Assembly: GCF_036227565.1 (NCBI RefSeq)
Contig: NZ_CP109460.1
Coordinates: 4,278,001 to 4,342,000 of the forward strand
DNA: 64,000 nucleotides
Direction: 5' to 3'
Origin: Streptomyces sp. NBC_01454
Lineage (GTDB): Bacteria; Actinomycetota; Actinomycetes; Streptomycetales; Streptomycetaceae
The position numbers and the translations under genes were made by a program. Shown one piece after another: positions 28,110-37,225 of the stretch (position 1 is the first letter of the stretch; each line of letters opens with the position of its first letter). The notes under the pieces are model-generated. The model made no database searches. It saw nothing but the letters and a program-made list of their open reading frames with translations, and was not told where the DNA came from.

Positions 28110-28623
28110 TCGTGGACGAGGTGCGGTCGCGCGAAGGCGGACGGCCGTCCGGTCGCGGCGGGTTGGGCGGCGGCGCAGCGACGGTCCTCGTGGTGGGTGT
28201 TCTGGTCCACGGTCTGGCCCTACCTCGTCTGGGTGCTGGTTCTCGGAGGCATTGGTGGCACCGCCTGGTGGCTCTGACATACGGACCGAAGAGTCCGCGG
28301 GCGGGACCACCTGTGGCGGCAGGCTGATGGTGATTCAGTGCAAGCGCTACGCGCCGACCACGACGATCGCGAGCCGCGAGATGCGTGACCTGCTGGGGCC
28401 AAGGTGCACTTCGGGGCCGATCCCGGCGGTGTTCGTGACGACCACGCGGTTCAGCCGGCCTTCCGAAGGGGGCGCCGGACAGCACGGCATTCTCGCTGTG
28501 CACCGTGACCATCTCGGGCCGTGGAACAGCGGAGCCTCGCTGCTGTCGCTCGGCGAGGTGAACGGTGGCGGACAGGGGGATCCTCGGCACCGGACGCGCT
28601 GGAGGCAGGCGTACGGAGAGTGA
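28110..28623 (+). pseudogene. Decayed membrane-anchored restriction endonuclease (Mrr-like)
   Basis: In one frame near 28190-28280 a transmembrane-type peptide WWVFWSTVWPYLVWVLVLGG is visible. In another frame from 28327 the catalytic-core half follows: MVIQCKRYAPTT, REMRDLLGPR, VFVTTTRFSRPS, GILAVHRDHLGPWNSG. The QxK motif of the Mrr fold is present, but the N-terminal half of the nuclease (with its D/E residues) is deleted. The piece ends 33 bases before the stop codon of the convergent caspase-helicase gene. Confidence 0.65.
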
Positions 28624-28656
28624 GAGCCCCCGCCGGATCAGGGCGCGGCGCCTGGC

Positions 28657-31600
28657 TCACCCCCGCTGCTCGTCTGTCTCGTACAGCCTCCAGGCCGGCC
28701 ATCGAGCGGCTTCGACTTCGCCGTTCCCGCTGCCCAGCAGGTTCCGCCGGTGCAGCATAAGCCGGAGGTGGCGCGCCGCGTCGGCGCCCTCTTCTACTCC
28801 TCTGTCGAGCAGTACAGCTCTAGGGGCGGTGTCGCCGACGCCTGCCACCAGAGCGTCCGCCGGATGCCCGTGAACGGTCTCGCCCAGCGTGACAGTGGCT
28901 CCCGCCTCGCGGGAGAGGACCTGGTACAGGCGCTTGAGCAGCACGTCTTCGCTGCTGTCATGTGAGGGCACGCCGTCGCGCTCCGCACTCTCCAGCAGCA
29001 CGGCGGCCACGCCTCCCCGTTTCCGCCAGCGCTCCTTGTCTCCCACCACGATGAGGTGACTTCGCGCTCGGGTGACGGCGACGTTCCAAAGGTTCAGCTG
29101 CCCGCCGACCCATTCGACGGCACCGGGGTGCATTCCGTTCCCGGCGACGAGGGTGAACACCATGACATCGCGTTCGCCGCCCTGGAAGGTGTGTACCGTT
29201 CCGATGCGCAGACGCTCCTCGTCGTACGGTCGCAACCGCCTCCGCAGCGCTTCGGCTTGCGGTGCGAAGGGAGTGACGACGCCGACGGTGGCGTCGGGCG
29301 GCAGCTGTTCCAGGAGGTAGTTGACGCTGTTGTGCGCCTTTTGGATCTCGTCTTCGTTGACCCAGGAGCCACCCAACTGGGGGCGGGTGGCCCGTCCGGG
29401 CACGTCGGTCCAGATGACGGCGGGACGCGGCAGAGCGGGGCGGCCGCGGGTGTCGGTGAGGACGGTCAGTCCGCCATCGTAGAAGAGGTCGTTGGAGATT
29501 GCGGCGATGTGCGGGTGGCAGCGGAAATGTTCGTCGAGAAGCAACGTGCCGCCTGCGGAGCGTTCGGCGGCGTGGAAGGCGGAGTGGCGCCGGTAGGCAA
29601 GGCGGTTTTTCTCCAGCCATTCGGACCGCAGCCCGTTGCCGCGGCGAATGAGCGCCTCGCGGTGCGGGCTGGTCTTCGTGATGTGCGTGAGCTGCATCGG
29701 GTCGCCGATGACGAGGGCGCGCCGCGCGCGGAAGAGCAGCGGCAGGACATGCGGGATCGCGCACTGGCTGGCCTCGTCGATGACGACCAGATCGAACAGG
29801 GCCGGGCCCAGAGGGAAACGCCGGGCAGAGAGGCTGGTGACGGCCCACCCGGCCACCGCGGGCGTATCCGGCGAGCCATCTGAGCGGCCCAGAACCCTCC
29901 GCATCTGCGGCCAGTCGCCGCGAGCCTCGTCCTCCTGAGCGGTCAGCAGATCGAGGATGCGACGGCGCCCAGCCCAAGCGGCGGCTTGCACCGTGGTGGC
30001 GAGGAGAGTGCGTGAAGCGTCCTGAACGCTGTTCTCGGCGTCCCGCAGTGCGCGCGAGAGCGCAGTGTCGTCCACGGAGGCCGCTTGCTCGCACCCGTCA
30101 CGCCACTCCATCTCGGCCGCGGCGAAGCCGGCGAGCGCGAGGCAGCCCGCGGCGGAATCGCCGTCGTACCCGTCCAGACCTGCCCCGCGCAGGAACCGGG
30201 CCCGGCGCCACGACCCGAGGAAGCGCGCGCGAGAGAGGCGGCGAGCCTTGTCTTCCAGCTCCCTCGGCCGGGGCAGACGACCGAGTAGGTCCTGGAGTTC
30301 GGCGACGGCGATCCCGAGCTGTTCCGCGTGGTGCACGCGGGCCTCGCCTGCCCGGCGGAGCCCCAGCTCCGTCTCCGCGATGTGCGCCAGGTCCCGCCGT
30401 ACTTTTGTCAGACGGTCGGCGGCCAAGGTGGCCTCCATGGACGCCGTGGCCATGGTGGACGACGGCTCCGGGCCGGTGCGCAGTGCGTGCAGCGCGGCGG
30501 CCTCGTGCTCCGCGTTGCTCTTCGCGTTCTTCCGAGCCGAACCGGTCCGTACGATGCTGCCGGGCACCAGAGTGTCGCAGCGGCGCCAGACCTCGTCCAC
30601 GGCCTCATTGTTGGTGGACGCGACCAGTACGGTCTGACCGGCGGAGATCGCGGTGGCGACGAGATTGGCGACCAACTGACTCTTGCCGGTGCCGGGCGGG
30701 CCGGTGGCCACCGTGAGCCGGCGGGTCATTGCGGACCGGAGCACCGCGGTCTGCGCCTCGTTGCAGGGCAGTGGAGTCACGAGGCGCGCCGGTTCGGGAT
30801 CCGTGTGGCCGAGGGTTCGGTCACGCTGCGAGGTTTCGGGCGCGAGGGCCCCGAGAGCGGTCTTCTCGATCTGGTCGGTTCGCTTGGCGATGTCGGCGAA
30901 GTCTTTGAGCAGGCGCTTGGTGAAGCCTGTCTGGGGGCGCGCCGCGAAGAGGACCGCGGTGTTGCGGGCGCCGTGGCCGGGTGTGCGGACGTCGATGCGG
31001 TCGGCGAGTTGGTCGGGCTGGAGCTCCTGCACGCACGGCAGCTCGAACTCCTGCGTAAGGAGGTTGCGTACCTCCAACGCCATCCGGTCGTGCTGCCCTC
31101 GATGCCAAGACGGCTGGAACGTGTTGATGAGCTGGGTGGCCTCTTCCTCGCCGAGCCAGTCGAGAGCCAGCTGAGGATGCGGCAGGACCGGACCGTACGG
31201 CTTCAGCCTCACCTCGTCCTCGCCTTGGACGATCTCGACACGGCGTACCAGAAGCGGCGCGAACTTCGGGTGCCGCCAGGGGCGTCCGGAGCGCGGCCCG
31301 GTAAGGACCACGGCCGGGTAACCCGCCCAGAGCTCCGCGTCGTCCTCAGCCGCCGAATCCACCAGCGAGGCCGCTTCTTCGGGGAGCGCGGTGCATCCGT
31401 CGTCGTCCACGTCGCCGGAGACGAACCTCTCTGCGCCGTCCAGGCATACGTACGACGTGTTCTGGTGGCCCACCTCCATCAGAGGCGTCTCGGCGCCTTC
31501 GGCCAGAACGCACTCGCGGTAGTAGTCCAGCAAGCCGGCCCAGGCGGGTTGCGTATGAGCGGACTTCGCGGCGTGCGGCTGCGGCGGCTCCTCGGCGCCG

Positions 31601-32424
31601 GGGCGGGGTCGCGGACTCAGGGGATCGAGGATGGGGGCCCGGCCGAATGGACTGTCCGCGATGACGATTCGGTCGTCGACGCCGAGCGCGGAGTGCACCG
31701 GCACCTGACGGCCACCGTCCTGGGCACGCATACGCCGGTTCACATAGTGGAACAGGTCGCTGACCTGTACTTCACTGCCGCCGTCCTTGCTGACCTTCCC
31801 CGTGCGCAGCGCCTCGATGACCTCACCGGTGAACGCCGACGGCTTCACGTCGTCGCCGTCGCCCGCGTCGGCGAACGAGTCCTCCCCGGCCCGCGAGGAC
31901 GACAGCACGTACACCCCCCTGCTGGTCAGCGGGGGCTGCTCGCCGGATTTCGCCACGGAGCTGTCAGGCCGTCGGTCCGACGTACGCAGACCCATGGCGA
32001 ACCCGCCGCTGCGACAGCAGTCGATCATCACGATCTTCTGCGGTGCGACGCACTCTTCCAGTGAATCATTGAGGAACCCGGCGCTGACACCGGTCGCGGC
32101 CACTCTGTCGTAGTCGGTGTCCTTGGCGATGAAGTGGAACTCGCCGCCGTCACGCACCGTGCGTACACCATGCCCGGAGACGTAAACGAGCGCGAGCTCG
32201 TCCTCGTCGCGATCCTGAAGGAACTCGCCGATCACCGCCCGCATGTCGTCTGCGGTGAGATCGGATTCTGTCTGGACGGAGACGAAGTTGCCGATGTTGC
32301 GGTGCTTCAGGACCTGGGCGAGTCCCCATACGTCCGCTCGGACGGAGGCGAGGGGCGAGAAGCGGCCGTCGTCGTAGTGCTCGTTGCCGATCAGAAGAGC
32401 CCGGCGCTTATGGAAGCGGGTCAC
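28657..32424 (-). CDS. Caspase-like peptidase fused to an SF1 (UPF1/DNA2-type) helicase
   Basis: A 1255-residue fusion. Residues 1-250 are a C14 caspase-like domain: RRALLIGNEHYDD opens it, His85 lies in YVSGHGV and Cys137 in IDCCRSGGF, the expected catalytic dyad. After a linker and a roughly 220-residue middle region comes a superfamily 1 helicase: Walker A GPPGTGKS near 575, DEASQC near 883, VHTFQGGERD near 1078 and NVAVTRARSHL near 1118. A nucleic-acid-sensing motor joined to a suicide protease fits an abortive-infection or conflict role (inference). The GTG start overlaps the stop codon of the EACC1-like gene, so the two are co-translated. Confidence 0.88.
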   Translation of the reverse strand: MTRFHKRRALLIGNEHYDDGRFSPLASVRADVWGLAQVLKHRNIGNFVSVQTESDLTADDMRAVIGEFLQDRDEDELALVYVSGHGVRTVRDGGEFHFIAKDTDYDRVAATGVSAGFLNDSLEECVAPQKIVMIDCCRSGGFAMGLRTSDRRPDSSVAKSGEQPPLTSRGVYVLSSSRAGEDSFADAGDGDDVKPSAFTGEVIEALRTGKVSKDGGSEVQVSDLFHYVNRRMRAQDGGRQVPVHSALGVDDRIVIADSPFGRAPILDPLSPRPRPGAEEPPQPHAAKSAHTQPAWAGLLDYYRECVLAEGAETPLMEVGHQNTSYVCLDGAERFVSGDVDDDGCTALPEEAASLVDSAAEDDAELWAGYPAVVLTGPRSGRPWRHPKFAPLLVRRVEIVQGEDEVRLKPYGPVLPHPQLALDWLGEEEATQLINTFQPSWHRGQHDRMALEVRNLLTQEFELPCVQELQPDQLADRIDVRTPGHGARNTAVLFAARPQTGFTKRLLKDFADIAKRTDQIEKTALGALAPETSQRDRTLGHTDPEPARLVTPLPCNEAQTAVLRSAMTRRLTVATGPPGTGKSQLVANLVATAISAGQTVLVASTNNEAVDEVWRRCDTLVPGSIVRTGSARKNAKSNAEHEAAALHALRTGPEPSSTMATASMEATLAADRLTKVRRDLAHIAETELGLRRAGEARVHHAEQLGIAVAELQDLLGRLPRPRELEDKARRLSRARFLGSWRRARFLRGAGLDGYDGDSAAGCLALAGFAAAEMEWRDGCEQAASVDDTALSRALRDAENSVQDASRTLLATTVQAAAWAGRRRILDLLTAQEDEARGDWPQMRRVLGRSDGSPDTPAVAGWAVTSLSARRFPLGPALFDLVVIDEASQCAIPHVLPLLFRARRALVIGDPMQLTHITKTSPHREALIRRGNGLRSEWLEKNRLAYRRHSAFHAAERSAGGTLLLDEHFRCHPHIAAISNDLFYDGGLTVLTDTRGRPALPRPAVIWTDVPGRATRPQLGGSWVNEDEIQKAHNSVNYLLEQLPPDATVGVVTPFAPQAEALRRRLRPYDEERLRIGTVHTFQGGERDVMVFTLVAGNGMHPGAVEWVGGQLNLWNVAVTRARSHLIVVGDKERWRKRGGVAAVLLESAERDGVPSHDSSEDVLLKRLYQVLSREAGATVTLGETVHGHPADALVAGVGDTAPRAVLLDRGVEEGADAARHLRLMLHRRNLLGSGNGEVEAARWPAWRLYETDEQRG

Positions 32425-32837
32425 GCCGAGCTGTCATCCGGTCCGGGGCCGTCGTCGCCGGAGATCCGGTCCTGGAATTCGCGGACCATGCGTTCCTGTG
32501 CGGCGTCAGGGCGCCCGGTGATCTCGACGGAGTCGCCCGCGATGGTGACCACGACCTTGCGGTGTCGTTCCTTGGCGCACCACTCCTTGATCAGGGTGAT
32601 CAGGACCTGGGACGCCGGGCGAACGACAGCGGCAGTGGTAGCGGCCCAGAGAGCCACCTCGCCCACGCCCGTACCCTTACGGCCCGGTTCGGCGGGCCCT
32701 TCGGCGTCATGAAAGCCGACGACGAGACCGTCTGCCCTCTCCAGGCTGTCGTGCAGATCCCGGGTGAGGCGCTCCTGCCGGAGTGTGTCGCCGCCTGTGG
32801 GCACGGTGAGTGTCCACTGCGGTCCCCCGTCACGCAT
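32421..32837 (-). CDS. EACC1-like effector-associated constant component
   Basis: A 138-residue protein. A TLTVPTGGDTLRQERLTRDLHDSL start leads to a GVGEVALWAATTAAVV hydrophobic helix, ASQVLITLIKEWCAKERHR, then a beta pair VVVTIAGDSVEITG. This is the layout of EACC1 proteins, described as constant partners of caspase, trypsin and other effectors in actinobacterial conflict systems. The ATG at 32837 has GAGGAG six bases upstream; longer starts look non-conserved. It is four bases overlapped with the caspase gene. Confidence 0.75.
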   Translation of the reverse strand: MRDGGPQWTLTVPTGGDTLRQERLTRDLHDSLERADGLVVGFHDAEGPAEPGRKGTGVGEVALWAATTAAVVRPASQVLITLIKEWCAKERHRKVVVTIAGDSVEITGRPDAAQERMVREFQDRISGDDGPGPDDSSA

Positions 32838-33094
32838 GTGCTGCTCCTCGCGTTCGCATATTTGCTTGTCCGGTCCGTTCAGCGACTTTGGCACGAGGAC
32901 GTTCGCTGGTGACAGCCGAGGTCGAAGGGAGGGGCGGCATCCGGCCACCTCCGCCCTTTGGAGGAGCGGCGTCTCAGCCGCCGACCGGCGTCTCCCCGGG
33001 TGATCTCAGGCATCGAGACGGGAGAGACGTTCTGCCGGCATCCCGTCGGCGCTGCTCAGGAGTGAGCGGCCGCGGCGTCCTTCGCCTCCGGTGC

Positions 33095-33481
33095 TCAGGC
33101 TGCGGCTTCGCCGGGGTCCTCGTCCTCCGGGGGGTGGACCCAAGTAGTACCGGGTGCGAGGTCGGCCCCTGTCTCCGCCTTGTACTGCGCCTGCTTTTCC
33201 TCGCTGGCGTTCTGACCCTCGGCGAGCTTCCGTAGGTGGGGCGTGGGTGACTGCCGAGGCTCGCCCGTGGTTTCAGTGACGGAGGTCTGCTCCTGATCCT
33301 CGGTGTCCTCCGGGACGCTCGGTTCCATGGAGTTCCTGGCGATCACGACAACGGCGGTCAGAGCCACGCTGCCGACAGCGCCGCCGACGGCGAGGATCTT
33401 CCCCCTGTGCTTCCTGTACAGGGCCTTCGTCCTCTCGGCGAAGGAGGTGGGCTCGCCGTCCTCGGGCGTGAAGTCAGTCAC
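33095..33481 (-). CDS. Hypothetical single-pass membrane protein
   Basis: A 128-residue protein. A basic segment (ERTKALYRKHRGK) precedes one membrane helix (ILAVGGAVGSVALTAVVVIA), followed by an acidic, Thr/Pro/Gln-rich outer tail ending DEDPGEAAA. The GTG at 33481 gives VTDFTPEDGEP as the start. It lies upstream of the EACC1-caspase pair on the same strand, 257 bases away, so it may or may not belong with it. Confidence 0.5.
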   Translation of the reverse strand: MTDFTPEDGEPTSFAERTKALYRKHRGKILAVGGAVGSVALTAVVVIARNSMEPSVPEDTEDQEQTSVTETTGEPRQSPTPHLRKLAEGQNASEEKQAQYKAETGADLAPGTTWVHPPEDEDPGEAAA

Positions 33482-33514
33482 GCGCACACATCTACCGGAC
33501 CCATCCCTCACCTG

Positions 33515-33750
33515 TCAGGCAATCAGCCGACATCGACTGATCAAGTTCAGTGGCGTGGCAGCTTCGCGAAGGTGGCCGACTGGGCGGAAGCCCGCCTTCT
33601 CGTAGGCCCGGATGCCGGCTGTGTTCGGGACGAGGACCTTGAGCCAGACCACGCGCAGGTTGGTGATGCGGAAGGCGTAGTCGAGGGTCAGGCGGGTGGC
33701 CTGGGTGCCGAGTCCGTGTCCGCGGGCTTCGGGGGCGGGCATGTCTGACG
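33515..33750 (-). pseudogene. C-terminal fragment of a GNAT acetyltransferase
   Basis: RGHGLGTQATRLTLDYAFRITNLRVVWLKVLVPNTAGIRAYEKAGFRPVGHLREA is the acetyl-CoA-binding half of a GNAT protein (motif A RGxGLGT and the AYEKAGF motif). The N-terminal half is absent; upstream sequence in the same frame is unrelated. Read as a decayed gene. Confidence 0.65.
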
Positions 33751-33933
33751 AGTCGCTGAGGGAAGGGGCGTGCGTTGCTCCCCCAGCGGCTGCCAGCTCG
33801 TCTGCCACTTCCATTTGCCGAGGGACGCGGGTCAGCCCGTGGGCGGGCACTCTGCTGCAGGGCTTTCGCTCGTACGCCCTGGGAAGTCGGAAGGCCGGGA
33901 CGCCGTTTGTCGTCCCGGCCTCAGACCTGGCTT

Positions 33934-34431
33934 TCAGCGCAGACCGTACGCGTGGTTGTAAGGCGCTTCGGCGTCGGTGGCCCGGAGGAAGTGAGGCTGC
34001 TTCTTGGGCCTGCCGCCGCCCGTACGGCAAGCGACCCCAACCGGGGCGCCACAGTTGCGGCACTCCCAGTCAAGGGCTTCCGCCAGTCCCTGTGCCTTGA
34101 TCTCGTCGAGCACCGCCCTGCGCTGCTTCCACCAGGCTTCCCTCTCGGGCCCTGTTGCCGATGGCTCCGAGTTTTGTAGCTGACGGAACGCTCGCTGGCG
34201 CTCGGGATCGGCGAGGGGGCCAGACAGGCGTTTGGTGACGACGGCGGCCTGGGCTTCCTTCTCACCCGCCTCAAGTTCCGCCTCCAAGGCGTCGACCCGC
34301 TGACGCAAGTGGTGCTCGAAGTCAGCCAGCGTCGCCTCAGGATGCGTTCCGGAGAAGTTCAAGGTCTCCAGGTGGAAAGCGCGCAGAATGCCGAGCGTGT
34401 GCTGCGCTCTGTGGTTGGTGAACTCGCGCAT
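33934..34431 (-). CDS. Hypothetical protein with C-terminal phage-type zinc finger
   Basis: A 165-residue protein. A long helix with heptad character (ADFEHHLRQRVDALEAELEAGEKEAQAA) is followed by a zinc-binding end, CRNCGAPVGVACRTGGGRPKKQPHFLR, of the type seen in small actinophage and plasmid proteins. No known function. It lies 49 bases after the stop of the GNAT-like gene and may be co-transcribed with it. Confidence 0.6.
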   Translation of the reverse strand: MREFTNHRAQHTLGILRAFHLETLNFSGTHPEATLADFEHHLRQRVDALEAELEAGEKEAQAAVVTKRLSGPLADPERQRAFRQLQNSEPSATGPEREAWWKQRRAVLDEIKAQGLAEALDWECRNCGAPVGVACRTGGGRPKKQPHFLRATDAEAPYNHAYGLR

Positions 34432-34480
34432 CGTGGTACCGGTGGTCCTCTCGTTTGGCGGCCGGGTGGGTGTTGAAGGC

Positions 34481-35221
34481 TCAGAGGTACCGGCCGAAGG
34501 CCGTCTCCAAGCGCTCGACGGCATCGTCGTGGGCACTCAAATGCGGCTGCATAACCCACAGGTCCTCGCGGAAGGGCTCGAACCCCAAGGACTGCCAGGT
34601 GCGTTGGGTGACCGCCTTCTCCCGTGCCTCCCGTGTCCTGTCGTCCCGTTCGTCGACGGGGATGTCGATCGGGTATGGATGTGTCGCCACGAGCGCCGCC
34701 TGGCTGGCCACCCAGCGGAGCATGCGGCCGATCAACAGTCGGCCGACGCCGCCCAGGCCACGCCAGGCCGGCGCGATCCGTGCCCGGTCGATGATGACGA
34801 CGTGAGTGCCGCTCACCAGGCAGTCCTCCAGGTCGCCATGGAGGCCGAGTTCGCCGGACTTGTCGAAGAGGGGGGCGAAGTGCTCGTAGTCGGCGTCGCG
34901 CGAGTCCAGCGACGCGTAGATGTGGCCGATGCGCCACAGGTCCAGCGTGAGCCCGGACATGGAGAGGATCGTCAACTCCTGACGCTGGTCCTGCGAGGTC
35001 TGGGCTAGCGATATACCCGGGCCGAGGAGGCGGGCATTGTCGGCCACTGCCTCCTCGTCGTCCGGCTCCCACAGGGGCAGGACGGCACGGCAGCCCCATT
35101 CCAGCGTTGCCGGATCGTCGTGGGCGTCCGATGCGACAAGAGCTGCGGCGGAGTCGAAACGCAACTCCAGACGGTTCAGGCACGTCAGAAGCTCCGCCCC
35201 TGCGGGTGCGGCATCAGTCAT
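34481..35221 (-). CDS. GNAT-like acyltransferase domain protein
   Basis: A 246-residue protein. The C-terminal half has GNAT-like features: a beta strand VVIIDRARIAP, the AWRGLGGVGRLLIGRMLRWV phosphate-binding helix and a late WQSLGFEPFREDLWVM. The N-terminal 120 residues are of unknown fold. The substrate is unknown. It is the rightmost gene of module M5; 220 bases further right the next att copy begins. Confidence 0.55.
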   Translation of the reverse strand: MTDAAPAGAELLTCLNRLELRFDSAAALVASDAHDDPATLEWGCRAVLPLWEPDDEEAVADNARLLGPGISLAQTSQDQRQELTILSMSGLTLDLWRIGHIYASLDSRDADYEHFAPLFDKSGELGLHGDLEDCLVSGTHVVIIDRARIAPAWRGLGGVGRLLIGRMLRWVASQAALVATHPYPIDIPVDERDDRTREAREKAVTQRTWQSLGFEPFREDLWVMQPHLSAHDDAVERLETAFGRYL

Positions 35222-35445
35222 GAGGTCAAACGCTAGCTACTGGTCCCGCTTTCTAAGGGGCGTTTCCTGATATCAGCGGCGCTCCTTTGCGCAATGGCGA
35301 GAGCCTTGGCCTTTCCTGGATCAATGGGCGCGCCGGGGAGTTGGCAAGTGGCCCAGATCACAGGCCATGCGTCCCACCGTCGGACCCGGGTGTCGACCGA
35401 GGTGGTGCGCTGCGTGCCTTCTAGGCTGGGCGCATTCGCGAGATA

Positions 35446-35697
35446 GGGCACGCGGAGGGCACGGCAGGTCGTGAGAGGTCTAGACAACAAACAAGGCCCA
35501 GGTCGCCGACCTGGGCCTCAACTATGGAGCGGGTGACGGGAATCGAACCCGCGCTCTGAGCTTGGGAATCACGGGCGGTCTACCTCGCGTATGGGCGCTG
35601 ACCAGGTGAAACGGCCCGCCGGGGCGCTGCCGCGAACCCTTGGATCGAACCGCCGTTGACCGCGGTTCTCCGCTGCAACTGGTGCGCTTCTGGTGCG
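35446..35697. repeat. att junction 6 of 7 (left end of the intact AICE)
   Basis: Core 35485-35571, hairpin loop GCC. Left arms GGGCACG at 35446 and 35457; right arms TGGTGCG at 35680 and 35691. This should be attL of the complete element M6, with copy 7 at the tRNA as attR. Confidence 0.85.
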
Positions 35698-35743
35698 CTA
35701 GTCGTGCGGCCGTATCGGGCTGCGAGCGTCGGGCCCGGCACCG

Positions 35744-36499
35744 CTAACGACTGACTGGGATCTCGTAGACGATCTCGCAGAGCGCGGCGGGTACGACAAT
35801 GTCCGCCGTCTCCACGGGCCGCCCTTGGTCGCTGTAGTACGTCCGTCGAATGTGAGTGACGAAGCCGCCCTTCTGGATGCCGAGGAGCGATGCCTCCTCG
35901 GCATTCGCTTGCCGCGGCTCCGGCTGCTCCACAGTGTGGCTGACCGTGATGCCGATCTCGGCCATGCGGTTCACCACGCCTGCACCCGCGTGCGGCCCTC
36001 CCTCGGGGAGGACGACGACGGTGCCGGCGGTGAGGTCGTACGGCTCCCAGCTCGTCGACAGCTGCACAGGCTTACCGTCGGCGAGGAACTCGTACACGGT
36101 GCGGACGCACAGATCACCCTCGGCGATACCGAGGCGCGACGAGATCTCGGCCGGCGCCGGCACCTTCGCCTCGGTCCGACTTTCCCAATCCCCCAACTTG
36201 CCCACGGCCTTCATGTCCGCGCGGAACGGGGAACCGTCAGGCTGCTCGCGCGCCGAGGAGCGGACCACGCGTACACGCTGACGAGGGGCGGCAACGTACG
36301 TACCGGATCCGGCACGACCTTCCAGCGCTCCCTGAGAAATCAGTAGCTCTTGAGCGCGACGAACCACGTTCTCGCCGACGCCGCATTCTTCGGCGATCTG
36401 GGCGCGCGAGGGGAGCCGGTCTCCCGGCGTCCACTCTTGCTCGGCGATCCGTCGCCGGAGCTCGTCAGCGATGCGGAGATACGGCGGCTGCTCAGGCAT
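35744..36499 (-). CDS. GntR family regulator with UTRA domain
   Basis: A 251-residue repressor-type protein. The wHTH at residues 5-70 reads PPYLRIADELRRRIAEQEWTPGDRLPSRAQIAEE and AGSGTYVA; the UTRA effector domain follows from about 95 (DLCVRTVYEF, QLSTSWEPYDL, HIRRTYYSDQGRPVETADIVVPA). The ATG lies just beside two palindromes at 36509-36539, which suggests autoregulation and control of the divergent small-gene operon. Confidence 0.85.
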   Translation of the reverse strand: MPEQPPYLRIADELRRRIAEQEWTPGDRLPSRAQIAEECGVGENVVRRAQELLISQGALEGRAGSGTYVAAPRQRVRVVRSSAREQPDGSPFRADMKAVGKLGDWESRTEAKVPAPAEISSRLGIAEGDLCVRTVYEFLADGKPVQLSTSWEPYDLTAGTVVVLPEGGPHAGAGVVNRMAEIGITVSHTVEQPEPRQANAEEASLLGIQKGGFVTHIRRTYYSDQGRPVETADIVVPAALCEIVYEIPVSR

Positions 36500-36508
36500 A
36501 TGGAAAAT

Positions 36509-36539
36509 CTAGTCCACTAGCTCTAATCTAGTTAACTAG
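36509..36539. promoter_or_regulatory. Two CTAG-flanked palindromes, probable GntR operators
   Basis: CTAGTCCACTAG (36509-36520) and the perfect palindrome CTAGTTAACTAG (36528-36539) are 19 bp apart, nearly two helical turns, in an AT-rich gap between the divergent GntR gene and the 36579 operon. CTAG is rare in Streptomyces DNA, so the pair is conspicuous. Confidence 0.65.
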
Positions 36540-36578
36540 CTTTACTCCACGTGATCGCCGAACGACGGAGGCTGCCCT

Positions 36579-36857
36579 GTGCCTGCTTCGGAACCAAGCG
36601 CCGAAGACATCGCAGCCCGGTTGTCCGCCGTCGGGCTCACCCCGCGCGTGGAGCACCACGCCCAACTCACGTCGATCGAAGCGGAGGTACCGGAATCGCT
36701 CTCCGCCGAGTCGTGGCGGGAGGTCTTGGAAGCAGTGGCGGAGGCCGATCGATTCGGGCTCCTCGCCAACAGCTTGAACGGCCGCACCTTATGGGCCGCC
36801 GTACGCACAGCGGCCCCCGCGACGGGCGATGTCCGGGGGCCTGGCCGTCAGCGATAG
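36579..36857 (+). CDS. Hypothetical protein of the AICE small-gene operon
   Basis: A 92-residue protein starting at a GTG with GGAGG upstream. Helix-strand-helix pattern (AEDIAARLSAVGLTPRVEHHAQLTSIEAEVPESLSAESWREVLEAVAEADRFGLLANS). No family is recognised. First gene of a run of six tightly packed frames. Confidence 0.65.
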   Translation: MPASEPSAEDIAARLSAVGLTPRVEHHAQLTSIEAEVPESLSAESWREVLEAVAEADRFGLLANSLNGRTLWAAVRTAAPATGDVRGPGRQR

Positions 36858-36869
36858 GAGCTGATCAGC

Positions 36870-37022
36870 GTGTTCAACCGTATCCGCCATACCGTCTCGC
36901 ACACCGAGGAGCAGTGCGTTCTGATGATTCGGCGCCACCATTCCCCGGTGCCCATCGGGCCAGCCGCCGCGCCTCGCGATCGCTTTACGCACAACTGGTC
37001 CGCGATGGCGGAGGTTCTTTGA
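36870..37022 (+). CDS. Very small hypothetical protein
   Basis: A 50-residue frame from the GTG at 36870 (AGGAG nine bases upstream) to a TGA that overlaps the next ATG (TGATG). It reads VFNRIRHTVSHTEEQ to FTHNWSAMAEVL. Packing between coupled genes is the main evidence that it is real. Confidence 0.5.
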   Translation: MFNRIRHTVSHTEEQCVLMIRRHHSPVPIGPAAAPRDRFTHNWSAMAEVL

Positions 37023-37225
37023 TGCCTCCTCGTCAGCAGCATCGCGTGACCCATACGAAGGCCGTTCCCTACCGATCGAGTTCCTGCCGGATCGGTGCGC
37101 ACTGTGAGTGCGCGCAGTCTTCCCCCGCTACCGCGCCGATCGGCATCCCCGTGGTCTACGAGGCGTGCAGTTGCTCCTGCCACACAGTGGCCGCCCGTGG
37201 TGACCGAATGGACGGATCGCAGTGA
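37022..37225 (+). CDS. Cys-rich small protein
   Basis: A 67-residue protein with CRIGAHCECAQ and EACSCSCHTVAA: six cysteines and two histidines in a metal-site pattern. Similar small proteins occur in actinobacterial integrated elements; their role is unknown. Overlaps both neighbours by a few bases. Confidence 0.65.
   Translation: MPPRQQHRVTHTKAVPYRSSSCRIGAHCECAQSSPATAPIGIPVVYEACSCSCHTVAARGDRMDGSQ

Larger units (their letters stand above)
23491..35484. mobile_element. Module M5 between att copies 5 and 6 (secretion substrates and caspase system)
   Basis: About 12 kb. Left half: a minus-strand run of type VII secretion substrate genes. Middle: a decayed restriction endonuclease and the caspase-helicase/EACC1 pair. 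Right: unknown and GNAT-like genes. No integrase relic at its right end, but paired GGGCACG boxes remain there. Confidence 0.7.

Noticed and set aside
30328..32064. Plus-strand frame of 578 codons over the caspase-helicase gene
   Set aside because: Antisense shadow; the minus-strand frame carries both the protease and helicase motifs.
1480..35571. Six tRNA-Gly-like sequences as real tRNA genes
   Set aside because: They contain only the 3' half from the anticodon loop to CCA; the 5' half, D arm and acceptor partner strand are missing. Only 54288-54361 is complete.
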